Source of the DNA: Artemia franciscana
Lineage: Eukaryota; Arthropoda; Branchiopoda; Anostraca; Artemiidae
Assembly (NCBI RefSeq): GCF_032884065.1
Contig: NC_088881.1
Coordinates: 4,852,171-4,916,170 of the forward strand
Reading direction: 5' to 3'
Length of the DNA stretch: 64,000 nucleotides
In this document: piece by piece, positions 46,333-58,229 of the stretch
Layout of the letters: each line of letters begins with the position of its first letter
Position numbering within the stretch: the first letter of the stretch is position 1
The notes under the pieces: generated by a model
Seen by the model: only the letters and a program-made list of their open reading frames with translations
What the model was told of the DNA's origin: nothing
Database searches by the model: none
Position numbers and translations under genes: made by a program

Positions 46333-46530
46333 CTCTCTTCAAGATCAGATAAACTGGTTTCATGTTTTTCTTTTAGCTCTGCCAAATGTTTTGATTTCTC
46401 CTCCTCTTCTGCAAGCGCCTGACTTAAATCGGAAACCTTCTCTTCCATTGCCTTTTTCTCCTTTGAAACCTCATCTGCTAAAGCCAAGTCTTCGTCTAAT
46501 TTTTTCAAACGTGCTTCAATTTGTACTTTC
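46333..46530 (-). CDS. zip: Non-muscle myosin II tail exon A
   Basis: Acceptor GTATATTTAG opens 198 bases: one base, 65 codons, two bases. Residues: KVQIEARLKKLDEDLALADE, then KEKKAMEEKVSDLSQALAEE, then HLAELKEKHETSLSDLEE. Remembered zipper has KVQLDAKIKKYEEDLALTDD and DLSQTLAEEEEKAKHLAKLK, a clear non-muscle myosin II match in the proximal rod. Donor GAAGAGAG|GTAAGTC, phases 2 and 2. No head, neck or earlier rod exon was recognised between here and 64000. Confidence 0.9.
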
Positions 46531-47149
46531 CTAAATATACTTTTTCTTCTTTCTGATCTTCTATCGAAAAGAATAGGCCATTAGCAACAACATTAAGTTG
46601 AAAATAGTGATTCCAAATTTAAATCTTCGTTCTAATAGGGGATGGGCGGGGGAGAGAGATGTAAGACTAAGAGCATTCGAGATGTGTTCACCCAGGGTAA
46701 GGAAGTATTAATATTTGGGCTGGTAAGTATAACTGTTCACATAATATTACAAGTTTCCTCAAAAGCGTTTCGACCTTGCTTGATAATAATTTTCATTTTG
46801 AAAATAACCCCAAAAGCAATTTTTTCTATTTTGGGCTAGGCAAAACGTAAAAAACAGGTATTTTCAAGAAGGTATTCTGAAAAATACTAACCTGAGAACC
46901 CAATTTTATAGTTTTTCATACTCTATATTACAAGTGAACAACATAATTTAAAGTTCGATTCTTTTGTGACACTGGTCAAAGTTTGTAGCTTGCGGCCCCT
47001 CAGGGATTCTGGGGGAGTAAGTCATTCCCAAAGACATGGTTATTATGGTTTTTGACTATGTGGAACAAAATAGCTATCTCAAAACTTTGATCCGTTGACT
47101 TTGGGAGAAAAATGAGCGCGGGAGCGGGCCTAGGTACCCTCCAACTTTT
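46531..47149. other. Unassigned upstream of exon A
   Basis: Intronic or intergenic. No rod-like exon is seen on the minus strand. The frame 46642-46839 has no recognised features. Confidence 0.4.
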
Positions 47150-49001
47150 TTTGTCACTTAAAAAGGGCACTAGATTTTTTCATTTCCGCTATAATGAGCC
47201 CTCTTGAGACATTCTAGGACCACTTGGTCAATACGATGACCTCTGAAAAAAAAAAAAAAAAAAAAAACACGCACCCGTGATTTGTCTTCAGAAAAAAATA
47301 CGAAATTCCGCATTTTTGTAGATTGGAGCTTGAAATTTTTGCTGTAGGGTTCTCTGATACGCTGAGTGCGATGGTGTGATTTTCGTTAAGATTCCATGAC
47401 TTTAAGGGTCTGTTTCCCCCTATTTTCCAAAATAAGGCAAATTTTCTCAGGCTCGTAACTTTTGATGACAAAGACTAAATTTGATGAAACTTACATATTT
47501 AAAATCAGCATGAAAATCTGATGTATCTTTTCCGTTAATTTAATTCCTCGCTTGAAAGTTCTCCCAACATATTCCCCTCTTATTAAACCCTCCCCCCAAC
47601 CCAAAAATGCTCGTAATTACCGTTAATTTTACAATTTAACTTTTTGTGACAACTCAGCTTTTTAAAACAATAAAAAAAACTTTAGCGTAAAGAGCAAGGC
47701 GTCGAGGAGGGGACAACCCCTTTCATATACGGAATAATTTTGATACACGGAATAAATTTTGATACAAGGAATAATTTTTTATACGGAATAAAGTTTGACT
47801 CTTTGCCACAACTCTGCTTTTTAAAACAATTAAAAACTTTAGCGTAAAGAGCGAGGGATTGCGGAGGGGACAACCCATTTCATATACGGAGTAATTTCTG
47901 TTCGTTTTAAGTTTTAGTGTCGCTCCTTACTTTCAGTTAAAAAAAAATAGTTTTTTTTATATTTAATTTAATGTTTTTGAATTAATGCATGTTTGATTTT
48001 GGCTCTCCGCACATAGATTATTAAAATGAAATTTGTATATTCATTCTTTTTTTTGGCTAAATGGCTTTATCTTAGTTTTGATCAGACGATTTTGAGAAAT
48101 AAGGGGTGAGGTAGGAGGCCTAGTTGCACTCCAATTTTTCGGTTACTTAAAAAAGCAACTAGAACTTTTAATTTTTAACGAATGTTTTTATTAGTAAAAA
48201 ATATACGTAACTTAAGAATTAACTTACGCAACAAACTTTTATATTCTTATATTTTATTATGTATGCGAGGGGGTTTGTACCCTTGTTAATACCTTGCTCT
48301 TTACACTAAATCGTAAGTTTTGTCCCAATTCTTGAAGAGTGACCCCTGAATCAGAAAGGCCGTAGAATAAATAGTTGAAATTACTAAAAATACTTAAGCA
48401 TAAAGAGCGAGGTATTTATCTCCTCCTAAATACCTCGCTCTTTATGCTAAATTAGTTTTAGAGCCCCTCATATACGCAATAATCTCTGTCCGTTCTATGT
48501 TTCAATGCTACTCCTTACTTTCAATTGAAAAAATTCATGTTTATTTTTCCATTGTTTTTTTATAGTAATGCTAGAAAATCCTGTGGCTTTTTCATTGAAT
48601 TTTTCTTCCCCCATAACAAATTCCTCCAAGGAAAGATCCTCCCACATAACCCTCTTCTCTCAACCCCACCCCCAAACCAAAAAAATCCTCCCTGAAAACG
48701 TCTGTACACTTCCCATTAACCATTACTGTATGTAAACCCTGGTCAAAGTTTGTAACTTGCAGCACCTCCCCAAGGGATTGTGGGGGAGTAAGTCATTCCC
48801 AAAGACATAGTTACTATGGTTTTTGACATGGCTATCTCAAAATTTTGATCCAATGACTTTGGGAAAAAATTAGCATGGGAGGGGGCCTAGGTGCCCTCCA
48901 TTTTTTTGGTCACTTAAAAAGGGCACTATAACTTTTCATTTCCGTTAGAATGAGTCCTCTTACGATATTCTAAGACCACTTGGTCGATACAATGACCCCT
49001 G

Positions 49002-49034
<33 letters not shown>

Positions 49035-50765
49035 ACGCACCCGTGATTTGTCTTTAACAAAATTAAATAAAGTGGTTTTACGCAAAGTGACATTAAAACT
49101 TAAAACGAACAGAAATTACTTCGTATATGAAAGGGGCTGCTTCCTCATCATCGACCTACTCTTGACGCTAAAGTTTGGCTCTTTCTCTCAACTCTACTTT
49201 TTAAAACAGGAAAAAACTTTAGCGTAAAGAGCAGGACGTTGATGAGAAGGCAATTCCTTTCATATACGAAGTAATTTCTGTTCGTTTAAGTTTTAATCTC
49301 ACTCCTTACTTACAGTTAAAAAAAATATTTTTTTATTTAATTTCTGAACGTTTTTGAATCAATGCATGTTTTGATTTTGGCCCTCCGCAGAAGATTAATT
49401 AAAACAGAATTTGATTTTTTTTTTTTTTTTGCTAAATGGCTTTCTCATATTTTTGATCGAATGATTTTGAGAAAAAAAGGAGTGGGGGAGGAAGCTCAGT
49501 TGCCCTCCGATTTTTTAACTTATAATAAAAAGTTAAAAAAACTTAAAAAGGCAACAAGAACTTTTAAATTTTTACGAATGTTTTTATTAGTAAAAGATAT
49601 ACGTAACTTATAAATTAGCTTACGTAACGAACTTTTGTATTCTCATGTTTTTATTACATATATGAGGGGGTTCAGCCCCTCGTCAGTACCTCGCTCTTTA
49701 CGGTAAAGCTTAAATTTAGTCCCAATTCATTAAGAATGACCCCTGAATCACAGAAGCTTTAAAATAAATAGTCGAAATTACTAGAAATACTTTAGCGTAA
49801 AGAGCCAAGTATTAGGAGGAGGTAAGCCCCTCATATGCGTAATAACTTCTGTTCGTTTTAAGTTTTAATGCTGCTCCATACTTCCAGTTGAAAAAACATT
49901 TTCATAATTATTTGTTCATTGTGTTTTTTTTTTTTAAATAATGCAAGAAAGTCCTGCACTCCCTTCATGAAAATTTTGTTCCCCATGACAAATTCCTCGA
50001 TGGAAAGCTCCCCAAACATATCCCCCTCTTCTCAACTCCTCCCCCCAAACAAAAAATCCCCCTGAAAACGTCTGTACACTTTCCAATAACCATTACAATA
50101 TGTAAGCACTGGTCAAAGTTTGTAACTTGTAGCCCCTCCCACGGGGACTGTGAGGGAGTAAGTGGTCCCCAAAGACATAGTTATAAGGTTTTTCGACTAT
50201 GTTGAATAAATTGGCTATCTCAGAATTTTGATCCGTTGACTTTGGGAAAAAAATTAGCGTGGGAGGGGGCCTGGTACCCTCCAATTTTTTGGTCACTTAA
50301 AAAAGGCACTAGAACTTTCAATTTCCGTTAGAGTGAGCCCTGTCACAACATTCTAGGACCACTGTATCGATACGATCACCCCTTGGAACAAAAAACAAAA
50401 CAAAAAACAAACAAACAAATAAACACACATCCGCGCATCTGCCTTCTGGCAAAAAATACAAAATTCCACATTTTTGTCGATAGGAGCTTGAAACTTCTAC
50501 AATAGGGTTCTCTGATACGCTGAATCTGATGGTGTGATTTTGGGTGTGAAATAGGGGTTTCCCCCTATTTTCTAAAATAAGGCAAATTTTCTCAGGCTCG
50601 TAACTTTTGATGGGTAAGAATAAACTTGGTAAAATTTATATATTTAAAATCAGCATTAAAATGCAATTCTTTTGATGTAGGTATTGGTATCAAAATCGGT
50701 ATCCATTTTTTAGAGTTTTGGTTACTATTGAGCCGGGTCACTCCTTACTACAGTTCGTTACCACG
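47150..50765 (-). repeat. R1 array: head plus repeated modules
   Basis: Reading minus from 50765: head CAGTTCGTGGTAACGAACTG, TAAGGAGTGACCCGGCTC, the GTGGAATTTTGTATTTTTTG segment, AGTGGTCCTAGAATG, GACCAGTGCTTACATATTG and TTTTCAGGGGGATTTTTTG. Then come hairpin modules at about 49890-49660 and 49315-49084. The internal sequence restarts at about 49050 (CAAATCACGGGTGCGTG) and again near 47290, with modules at 48525-48250 and 47935-47640. Poly-T tails on minus (48983-49031, 47248-47267) follow GGGTGCGTG each time. Three overlapping units are therefore joined. No coding domain was seen. Confidence 0.8.
48397..48448. other. Perfect 22-bp stem in R1 module
   Basis: AGCATAAAGAGCGAGGTATT plus TA (48397-48418) is exactly complementary to 48427-48448, with loop TCTCCTCC. 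This is the tightest example of the hairpin found in each R1 module. Confidence 0.9.
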
Positions 50766-51429
50766 AACTGTTTGACTTAAGGCAAGATCGTAAGTATCCC
50801 CTTCAGATCATACTATTAGAATTGCTTGCTGCTTCTGATAAGCTGTATCTGACTGAGTTTTCCAATTGAATTTTCTAATGTCTAAATATTAAAGGACAAT
50901 TTTCTTCGGAAAATAAAGATGGGGTAAAATACCAGATTCCAACGAATCTAAATACACTGCTAGACATACATTAAATTTCGAAACACAAGTACAAGTTCTT
51001 TAAGAGTTTTGTTACCAGCTACATCCACGCTACATCAGTCAGCTTTCGTTGCAGTTTATTGCATTGGTATCAACAAAGCACCATTTATAAACTGCAAGTT
51101 TTTAGGAAATCAACGCACAAACTGTTCCGAACCCTCTATTAATGACTTTGGAAATAAAAACAAATAACTGAGAGGATCAAGCGATTGCCATTGCCAGGTA
51201 GAACAGTTAAATTTTGACAGTTAAACGTAACATTTATTTATTGATATTGATCCTGAGACAAATGGTAGTTTCAAATTAATTTCATACCTTCTGAAGTTGA
51301 CCTGAAAAACATAACTTAATATTATATGCTTTTTGACAACCTGGGTATATTTACACTGTTTTTACTCATTTGCATTGTAAGAAAATTCGCTCAGCTGTTT
51401 AGCTGTAAAGCAAGATGGGCCGATTGCAT
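50766..51429. other. Unassigned, no gene seen
   Basis: Follows the R1 head. A 14-base stretch flanked by TTTTCAG and GTATGAAATT on minus (51287-51300) was considered as a mini-exon and not accepted. A G run at 51436 marks the start of R2. Confidence 0.4.
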
Positions 51430-52953
51430 AGTAGGGGGGGGGGGGGTTTGATATGCTTAATATTCCAAAAGACATTGCCGCTGGACCATTCGACTATTCT
51501 GAAAAAGTGGTTGTCTCAAAATTTTGACTGGATGTGTTTGAAAAATTAACAGGCTTGCTCGCCCTCCAATACTCTTAACAAGGGTACCAGACACTCGCGT
51601 TGTAATTGAAGCGGAATGGGGAGGATTTCCCCCTTCATTAATGTAATAAAAAAAATCTCAAACAAGTAAAAACAAAGTGAAAAAATTTTAAATATATTAT
51701 CTTTTCAGTAAAGTGCAAATTACGTTCTGGTCTTGAGAAGGCATGGGGGTTTTCCGCCCTGCTTATTTTAACTTTTTTTCCTTTTTAGTTTAACTCAGTT
51801 ATTTATTGTATGATTTATGATTTAAACTTCAAGGAATATATATTAGCATATGTATACTAATTGACAACACACAGCCATTTTTTTCTGTAAATTCAAAATT
51901 ATGTTCTGGTCTAGAGAAGATAAGGGGGTTGTCAAAAACATAGTTTTCAGACCTCTCAACTACGCTGAACAAAATAGCTATAGTAAAATTTAATTAAATG
52001 TATTTTGGGAACTAATGGGCGTAGGGGAGGGTGGATTGTCATCTCAAACTTTCAATCAGATGCATTTTAGGAAAATTCGTGGTGTAAGAAGGGGGTACCT
52101 TCCAATCGCTCTGGAACTTCTGGAAAAGGACACTGGAACTTCTGATTACAAATCCAGTGAGCCCCTTCTGAAGTTTATAACATCACCCTTTCTATACAGA
52201 CCTTATATTACCCAGTTCATAACTTACAACCCTTGCCCTGACGGATATAAGGGAGGGGGTGATCATCCTCAAAGACATATTTTCAGGATCTTTTAATCAC
52301 GTGTAACAAAATGGCTTTCCCAAAATATTGATCGGGCATGTTAGTAAAGATGATGGGCGTGGGAAGAGGATTAGTTGCCCTCAAATCACTCTTGCCCATT
52401 GAAACGGCACCAGACCTTCTAATTTTCAATCTAATGAGCTCTTTTTGAAGTTTCTACTACAACAAATAGCCATCTTAAATCTTCTATCAGATGCATTTCG
52501 AGAAAATGCGAGGCTTGGGAGGTATCTAGCCTCCGATCACTCTTAATCTAAAAAGAGTTCTAGAACTTCTGATTAGCAATCCAATGACCCCCCCCCTGAA
52601 GCTCATACGTTGACCCTTTCTATTTAAACCTTATATACCCCTAGGCTATATTTTACAGTCCTTGCCTCGAGGGCTGTGAGGGAGGGAGATGTCATCCTAA
52701 AAGACATAAAATTTTGATCCTTTTAATTACGTTGGAAAAAATAGCTATCTCAAAATTTTGATTTGATGTGTTTCGAGAAATATAGGATAGGGAGGTGGGT
52801 TAGTTGCCCTCAAAACACTTCCGACTATTAAAAAGGGCACTATCCCTTTCAGTATCCAATCTGTTTCTACGATAACAAATATCCATATCAAAATTTATAT
52901 CAGATTTATTTCGGGAAAATACATGGTGGAGGAGGGGGGTTATCCAGCCTAAG
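51430..52953 (+). repeat. R2 tandem array, left part
   Basis: Units carry CTATCTCAAAATTTTGA, GGGCGTGGGAGGGGG-type, TTAGTTGCCCTCCAATC, AAAAAGGGCACTAGA and CTTACAACCCTTGCCCTGA phrases. Anchors near 51510, 51975, 52310 and 52745 give a spacing of about 335-465 bp. Many phrases match the inner part of R1 (TAACTTGTAGCCCCTCCC, GGCTATCTCAGAATTTTG), so R2 looks like an amplified R1 segment. Confidence 0.75.
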
Positions 52954-52970
52954 ATAACTCTGTATCTTAA

Positions 52971-55401
52971 CAAGAGCTAAGAGCTCACATGGCACTTGTG
53001 ACGAGATCTGAAGAGCCAAGAGCCAAGAGCTCATATGGTATGAGTTCTAGCGAAATTTTAAGAATCAATAGATTGCTTTAAAAGGAAAATCAAAGGCTTA
53101 ATGCCGGTCAGGATTTGAGATAAGAGCTCTGAGTCACGAGTTCCTTCTAAATATCAATATTCATTAAGATCCGATCACCCACTCACAAGTTAAAGATACC
53201 TCAATTTTTCTAATATTTCCTCTCCCTTCAGCCCCCCTCCCGATGTTCGAATCGGGGAAAACGACTTTATCAAGTCAATTTGTACAGCTAACTGACACAC
53301 CTACAAATTTTTATCGTCCTGGCACGTCTAGAAGCACCAAACTCGCCAAAGCGCTGAACCCCACCATCTAACTCCCTCAAAGAGAGTGGATCTAGTCCGG
53401 TTACATCAGTCACGTATCTACAACATTTATAAGCATTTTCCAAAATTTCTGGTTTTCCCCTCCAGCTCCCCCAAATGTCAACAGATGTGGTCGGGATTTG
53501 AAATAAGAGCTCTGAGACATGACTTCCTTCTAAATATTAAATTTCATTAAGATCCCGTCACCCATTCTTAAGTTAAAAATACCTCAATTTTTCTAACTTC
53601 TCCAAATTAACAACCCCCAGCTCCCCCAAAGAGAACGGATCTGTATCAATTGTCAATCTCGTATGTCAATGTCAATCTTGTATCAATAACTTGTGCTTAT
53701 TATTCCCATCAAGTTTCATCCTGATATCTCCACTCTAAGCGTTTTCCAAGATTTCTGGTTTCCAATATTTCTGTTTCCCCCTCCAACCCTCTATGTCCCC
53801 GGATCCAATTTTGAATTGAAAATGAAGCATCTGAGACATAAGATTCTTCTATATATCAAGTTTCATTGAGATCCGATCACTCATTCGTAACATACCTCAA
53901 TTTCACGTTTTCCAAGAATTTCGGCTTCCCCCTCCAACTCCCTTCAATGAACCCCGGATCAAGTAAGGATTCAAAACGAGAATTTTAAAGCACAAGATCC
54001 TTCTAGATATCAAATTTCATTAAGATCTGATCACCCGTTCGTAAGTTACAAATACCTCATTTTTTCTAATTTTTCCCAATTACTCCCCCCCAACTCCGCC
54101 AAAGAGAGCGGATCTATTCCAGTTATGTCAGTCACCTATCTTGGACTTGTGATTATTCTTTCCACCAAGTTTCATCCTGATCTCTCCGCTTTAAGCGTTT
54201 TTCAAGATTTTCGCCCCCCCCTCCCTCCCTAATGAAACTAAACCCAGTCGGGATGAAAAATAAGAGATCTGAATTTCGAGGTCCTTCTAAATATGAAATT
54301 TTATTAAGTCCCCAAACTCCCCCAAAGAGAGCAGATCCATTCCGGTTATGTCAATCCCGTATCTAGGACTTGTGATTATTTTTCCAACCAAGTTTCATCC
54401 CGATCCCTCCACTCTAAGGATTTTCAAAGAGTTTAGGTTCCGCCCCTCCCCCCAGAATTCCCCTTCACCGGAAAAGGTTGAAATTTGATATAAGAGCTCT
54501 GAGACATGTTATCCTTCCAAAAATCAAATTTCATTTAGATCCGTTCACTCCTTCGTAAGTTAAAAATACCTCATTTTTTTAATTTTTCAGAATTATTCCT
54601 CCCCACCCACTCCCCCAAAGAGGGCGGATCAGTCCCGGTTATGTCAACCACGTATCTAGGGCTTGTTCTTATTTTTCCCACCAAGTTTCATCCCGATCTC
54701 TCCACTCTGAGCGTTTTCCAAGATTTTAGGTTCCCCCCTTAATTCCCCCCAATGTGACCGGATCCAGTCGGAATTTAAAATAAGAGCTCTGAGACACAAT
54801 ATCCTTCCAAACTTCAAATTTCATTAAGATCCAACCACTCCTTTGTAAGTTCAAAATACCTCAATTTTCTAATTTGTTCAGAATTACCCCCCCCCCCCTA
54901 ACTCCCCCAAAGAGAGCGGATCCGTTCCGGTTATGTCAATCACGTATCTAGGACTTGTGCTTATTTTTCCCACCAAGTTTCATCCCTATCCCTCCACTAA
55001 GCGTTTTCCAAGATTTTAGGTCCCCCCTAAATTCCCCCCCAATGTCACCAGATCCAGTCGGGATTTAAAATAAGAGCTTTGAAACACAATATCTTTCCAA
55101 ACTTTAAATTTCATGAAGATCCCATCACCTGTTCGTAAGTTAAAAATACTTCATTTTTTCTATTTTTCCAAATTAACCCCCCCCCCCATTCCCCCTAGAT
55201 GATTAATTCGGAAAACTAATTTAATCTGGTCTGGTCACTGATACACCTGCCAAGTTTTATCGTCCTAGCTTGCCTGGAAGTGCCTGAAGTAGCAAAACCG
55301 GGACAAACAGACAGACAGACAGACCGACAGAATTTGCTATCACTATTTGTCACTTGGTTAATATCAAGTGCCATAAAAACGACAATAGAACTTTCGAGTA
55401 A
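52971..55401 (+). mobile_element. R3 composite element with 17-bp flanks
   Basis: Flanked by ATAACTCTGTATCTTAA at 52954-52970 and 55402-55418. Left end CAAGAGCTAAGAGCTCACAT; near the right end GTCACTTGGTTAATATC, then CAAGTGCCAT. A 10-bp inverted repeat (ATGGCACTTG at 52989, CAAGTGCCAT at 55365) sits near both ends. The inside is a degenerate tandem array of roughly 290-bp units (TCCCCCAAAGAGAGCGGAT, CAAGTTTCATCCCGATC, AAGAGCTCTGAGACA, CGTAAGTTAAAAATACCTC) and an ACAG run near 55305. No open frame fits a transposase. Confidence 0.75.
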
Positions 55402-55418
55402 ATAACTCTGTATCTTAA

Positions 55419-56575
55419 AAACGGCAATAGAACTTTTGAGTACCAATCCAATGAGCTCGCTTCTAAGTTTATCCAATCAACCTTTCTATACATACCTTAA
55501 ATGCCCCTAGGGCACAAGTTATAACCCTTGTCCTGGTGCTTCGGGGTTGTCATCCTCAAAGACATTCTCATGATTTTTGGAACTTTCAAACTACGTTGAA
55601 TAAAAAGGCTATCTCAAAATTTGATTAGATGTTTGTGGGGAAATGGTGGGCGTGGGAGGGAGGTTAGTTGTCCTCCAATCACTGTCAACTATTGAAAATG
55701 GCACTTGCTCTTTAAACTTCTAATCAAATGAACCCTTTTCGAAGTTTTTATGACAACAAATGGCCATCTGAAAATTCCTATCTAATGTATTTCGGGAAAA
55801 TACGAGATTTGGGGGGTATCCACCCTCTGAACACTTTGAATCTTAAAAAGTGCACTAGACTTTCTGATTACCAGTCCAATGAACCCTCTTCGAAGTTTAT
55901 ACGATCACTCTTTCTATATATACATTATATGCCCCCAAGCCATAATTTACAGCCCTTGCCCTTAGGACTCTGGAGGTGGGGAGTGTCATCCTCAAAGACA
56001 TAATTTTCGGACCTTTCAATTACGCTGAATAAATCACTATCTCAAAATTTCGACGTTTTGGGGGAAATCCTGTTCGCAGGAGGGGGTTAGTTACGCTACT
56101 ATCCCTTTCAACTATTGAAAAGGGACCTTGCCCTTTCATTTTCCAATCAAATGATCTCTTTTTGAGGTTGCTAAGGCAACAAAACGCCTGCTCAAAATTT
56201 CTATCAGATGCAAATCGGGAATTACTAGGTGTGGGGTGGTGTCAACCCACGATCACTCTGAATCTGGAATCGGGTGCTAAAACTTCTGCCCGGAAACCAA
56301 ATGAGCCCTCTCAGAAATTTATATGATTACTTTTTTTATATGAACCAAATACGGCCTTTGTCATAACTTACAACCCTTACCCTGAGGACTGTCGGAGTAT
56401 TGTCATCCTAAAATTCATTATTTCTGAACCTTTAGACTACGTTGAACAAAAAGCATAGCTCATAATTTTGATTGGATGTGTTTGGAAAAGAGTGGGGTTG
56501 GGAGGGGGATAGTTGCCCTCCAGTCACTTTTGACTATTAAAAAGGGCACTAGCCATTTCAATTTCCAATCGAATT
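55419..56575 (+). repeat. R2 tandem array, right part
   Basis: Continuation of the R2 array beyond the R3 insertion. Anchors near 55608, 56036 and 56455 are spaced 428 and 419 bp. Subtracting R3 and one flank copy, the spacing across the insertion (52745 to 55608) becomes about 415 bp, so the array was continuous before R3 arrived. Confidence 0.8.
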
Positions 56576-58229
56576 CGAACTTAAATATCTTATATATTCA
56601 GACATTAAAAAAAAATTGAATAGAGAAAGGAAAACATAATTCAAACTTATTACACAGCTCTCAAATTGACCCTCTTTTTTTATTATCCTATTGAACTAAA
56701 TACAATGAACAGGCTAAAAAAAGAAATGTCACAGGAAAACCTGGTCAAATAGTTTGTGATAAAAACTGGAAGTAAAAAGTAGCTTGGGCCAATATTCACC
56801 AAAAATATAAATGGAATTCTCATGACAATTGCTAAACCGACAGTATTGGCTTTTTATGCTGATTCTAAGTGTATAAAATACTTGCCGTTTATTGTTAACC
56901 ACCCGAAACTAATAATCTGAAAAAAATTGCCTGAATTTGAAAAAAGAAGAAACACCCCCCAAAAAGCAAGCGATCTTATTGAAAATCCCTTTGTTAGATA
57001 CACCATATCAGAAAATCCTAACGTAAAGGTTTCAAGCTCCAATCTTCAAAATGTGAATTTTTGTATTGCTTTTCAGATAAAAAAAACATGGTCGATGCAT
57101 ATTTATTTGTTTTACTTTTTACCAGGAGTGATCAAACCGATGGTCTAAGATAATTGAGAGAGAGCCTATTCAAACGCAAATTTAAAGTTCTTTTTAAGAG
57201 ACCATACAGGTTGGGCTAGGGGAAGGTTATGTTTTCTGCCATTTTAGGGCACCAAACTACAAATTTATGCCAAAGGGAACGAATTTGGAATCAATTTAAA
57301 ATTCTGAGAAGCTAGTTGATTTAAAAATATCAATTACTGTATTTTAGACTTCCCAGTTATAAAAGAAGTAATGCCACACGATGGCAGTACCGGATTCAAC
57401 AAATTTGAGTCGCTTTATTTGTAATAAATTTATCCTACATTTGGTAATCTGTAATTGTGGATCAGCTATAATGGGGGTGGGAGTGTCATTGTTTAGGTGG
57501 GGATAGGGTAGATTGGAAAAAAGTGCATTTTAATGGACAAACCGCTTACTCTTCAAGAGGCTTCAGATAAATGTTAAAAGAGGTAGGGGGAGTTGAAATT
57601 AATTAATATATTCCTCTATACAGCTAGAGTATTATATTTCCCTATCTACCAGCACAAAGGTGGAAAAGGCAAGGCAGGTCATCATCAGCCCCGTCAGGAA
57701 ATTTTTTTGGGTGGCAAATGCTGCTTTTAGCTTAGTTTTCAGGAGTTTAAATGGTAATATTTTTCTTTCACTATTTATATGAAGTAATTCAATGTATTTA
57801 CACAAATACATGTAATGTATTTATCGATAAGAAAATCCTATTTCTGAGTTTGTTATGGCTTCAATTATGTAGAAAATCAAAAGTTTCACAGAATTTCTAT
57901 CCATACTAACAATAATACTCTTTTTCATCCAACCGAATTCTTCAGTAGTAATAATAACAAGGCCTTTGTACCAAAATTAGTATTCATCCCCAATAATTTA
58001 AGTTCATTCAAATTTATCCAGAATTTAAATAATAAATTTAAACGTAGGATGGTACTAGTCAACGTACAATTACTGATTTACAAATTTTAAAAGTAATTAA
58101 CCAGGGTTTTAAGGGGCCGACACCTCAAATTATATCTTGGTTAGTCCTGGGTGTGATTAAGAAAACAATCAAAAATTGAATAATAAAAGAGCTTTCCATT
58201 AAAACAAGTAACAGATTTGAGACCTATTT
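56576..58229. other. Unassigned with worn R1 piece
   Basis: 56840-57200 is a diverged R1 segment in plus orientation (GGCTTTTTATGCTGATTC, AATCTTCAAAATGTGAATT, ACCAGGAGTGATCAAACCG). The rest, including 57200-58229, shows no gene, clear repeat or RNA gene. Confidence 0.45.

Larger units (their letters stand above)
43677..46398. repeat. Myosin tandem duplication, copy 2
   Basis: Partner of 38421-42957. Relative to copy 1 it has a SINE insertion (43911-44056), about 45 bp more near 45945 (AAGAACTTCTTCCC onward), and a 2.03-kb deletion at 46321/46322 joining TAAAAATTGG to CTGAGACTTACC. The deletion removed the right end of the intronic R3 copy, which shows that the loss happened here and was not a gain in copy 1. 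Confidence 0.9.

Noticed and set aside
51287-51300. 14-base mini-exon on the minus strand between TTTTCAG and GTATGA, upstream of myosin exon A
   Set aside because: Its possible readings and phase do not fit the rod residues expected before exon A, so chance splice-like sites are more likely.
55216-55476. 86-codon minus-strand frame at the end of R3
   Set aside because: It crosses an ACAG run and the R3 boundary, so it is a by-product of the repeat.
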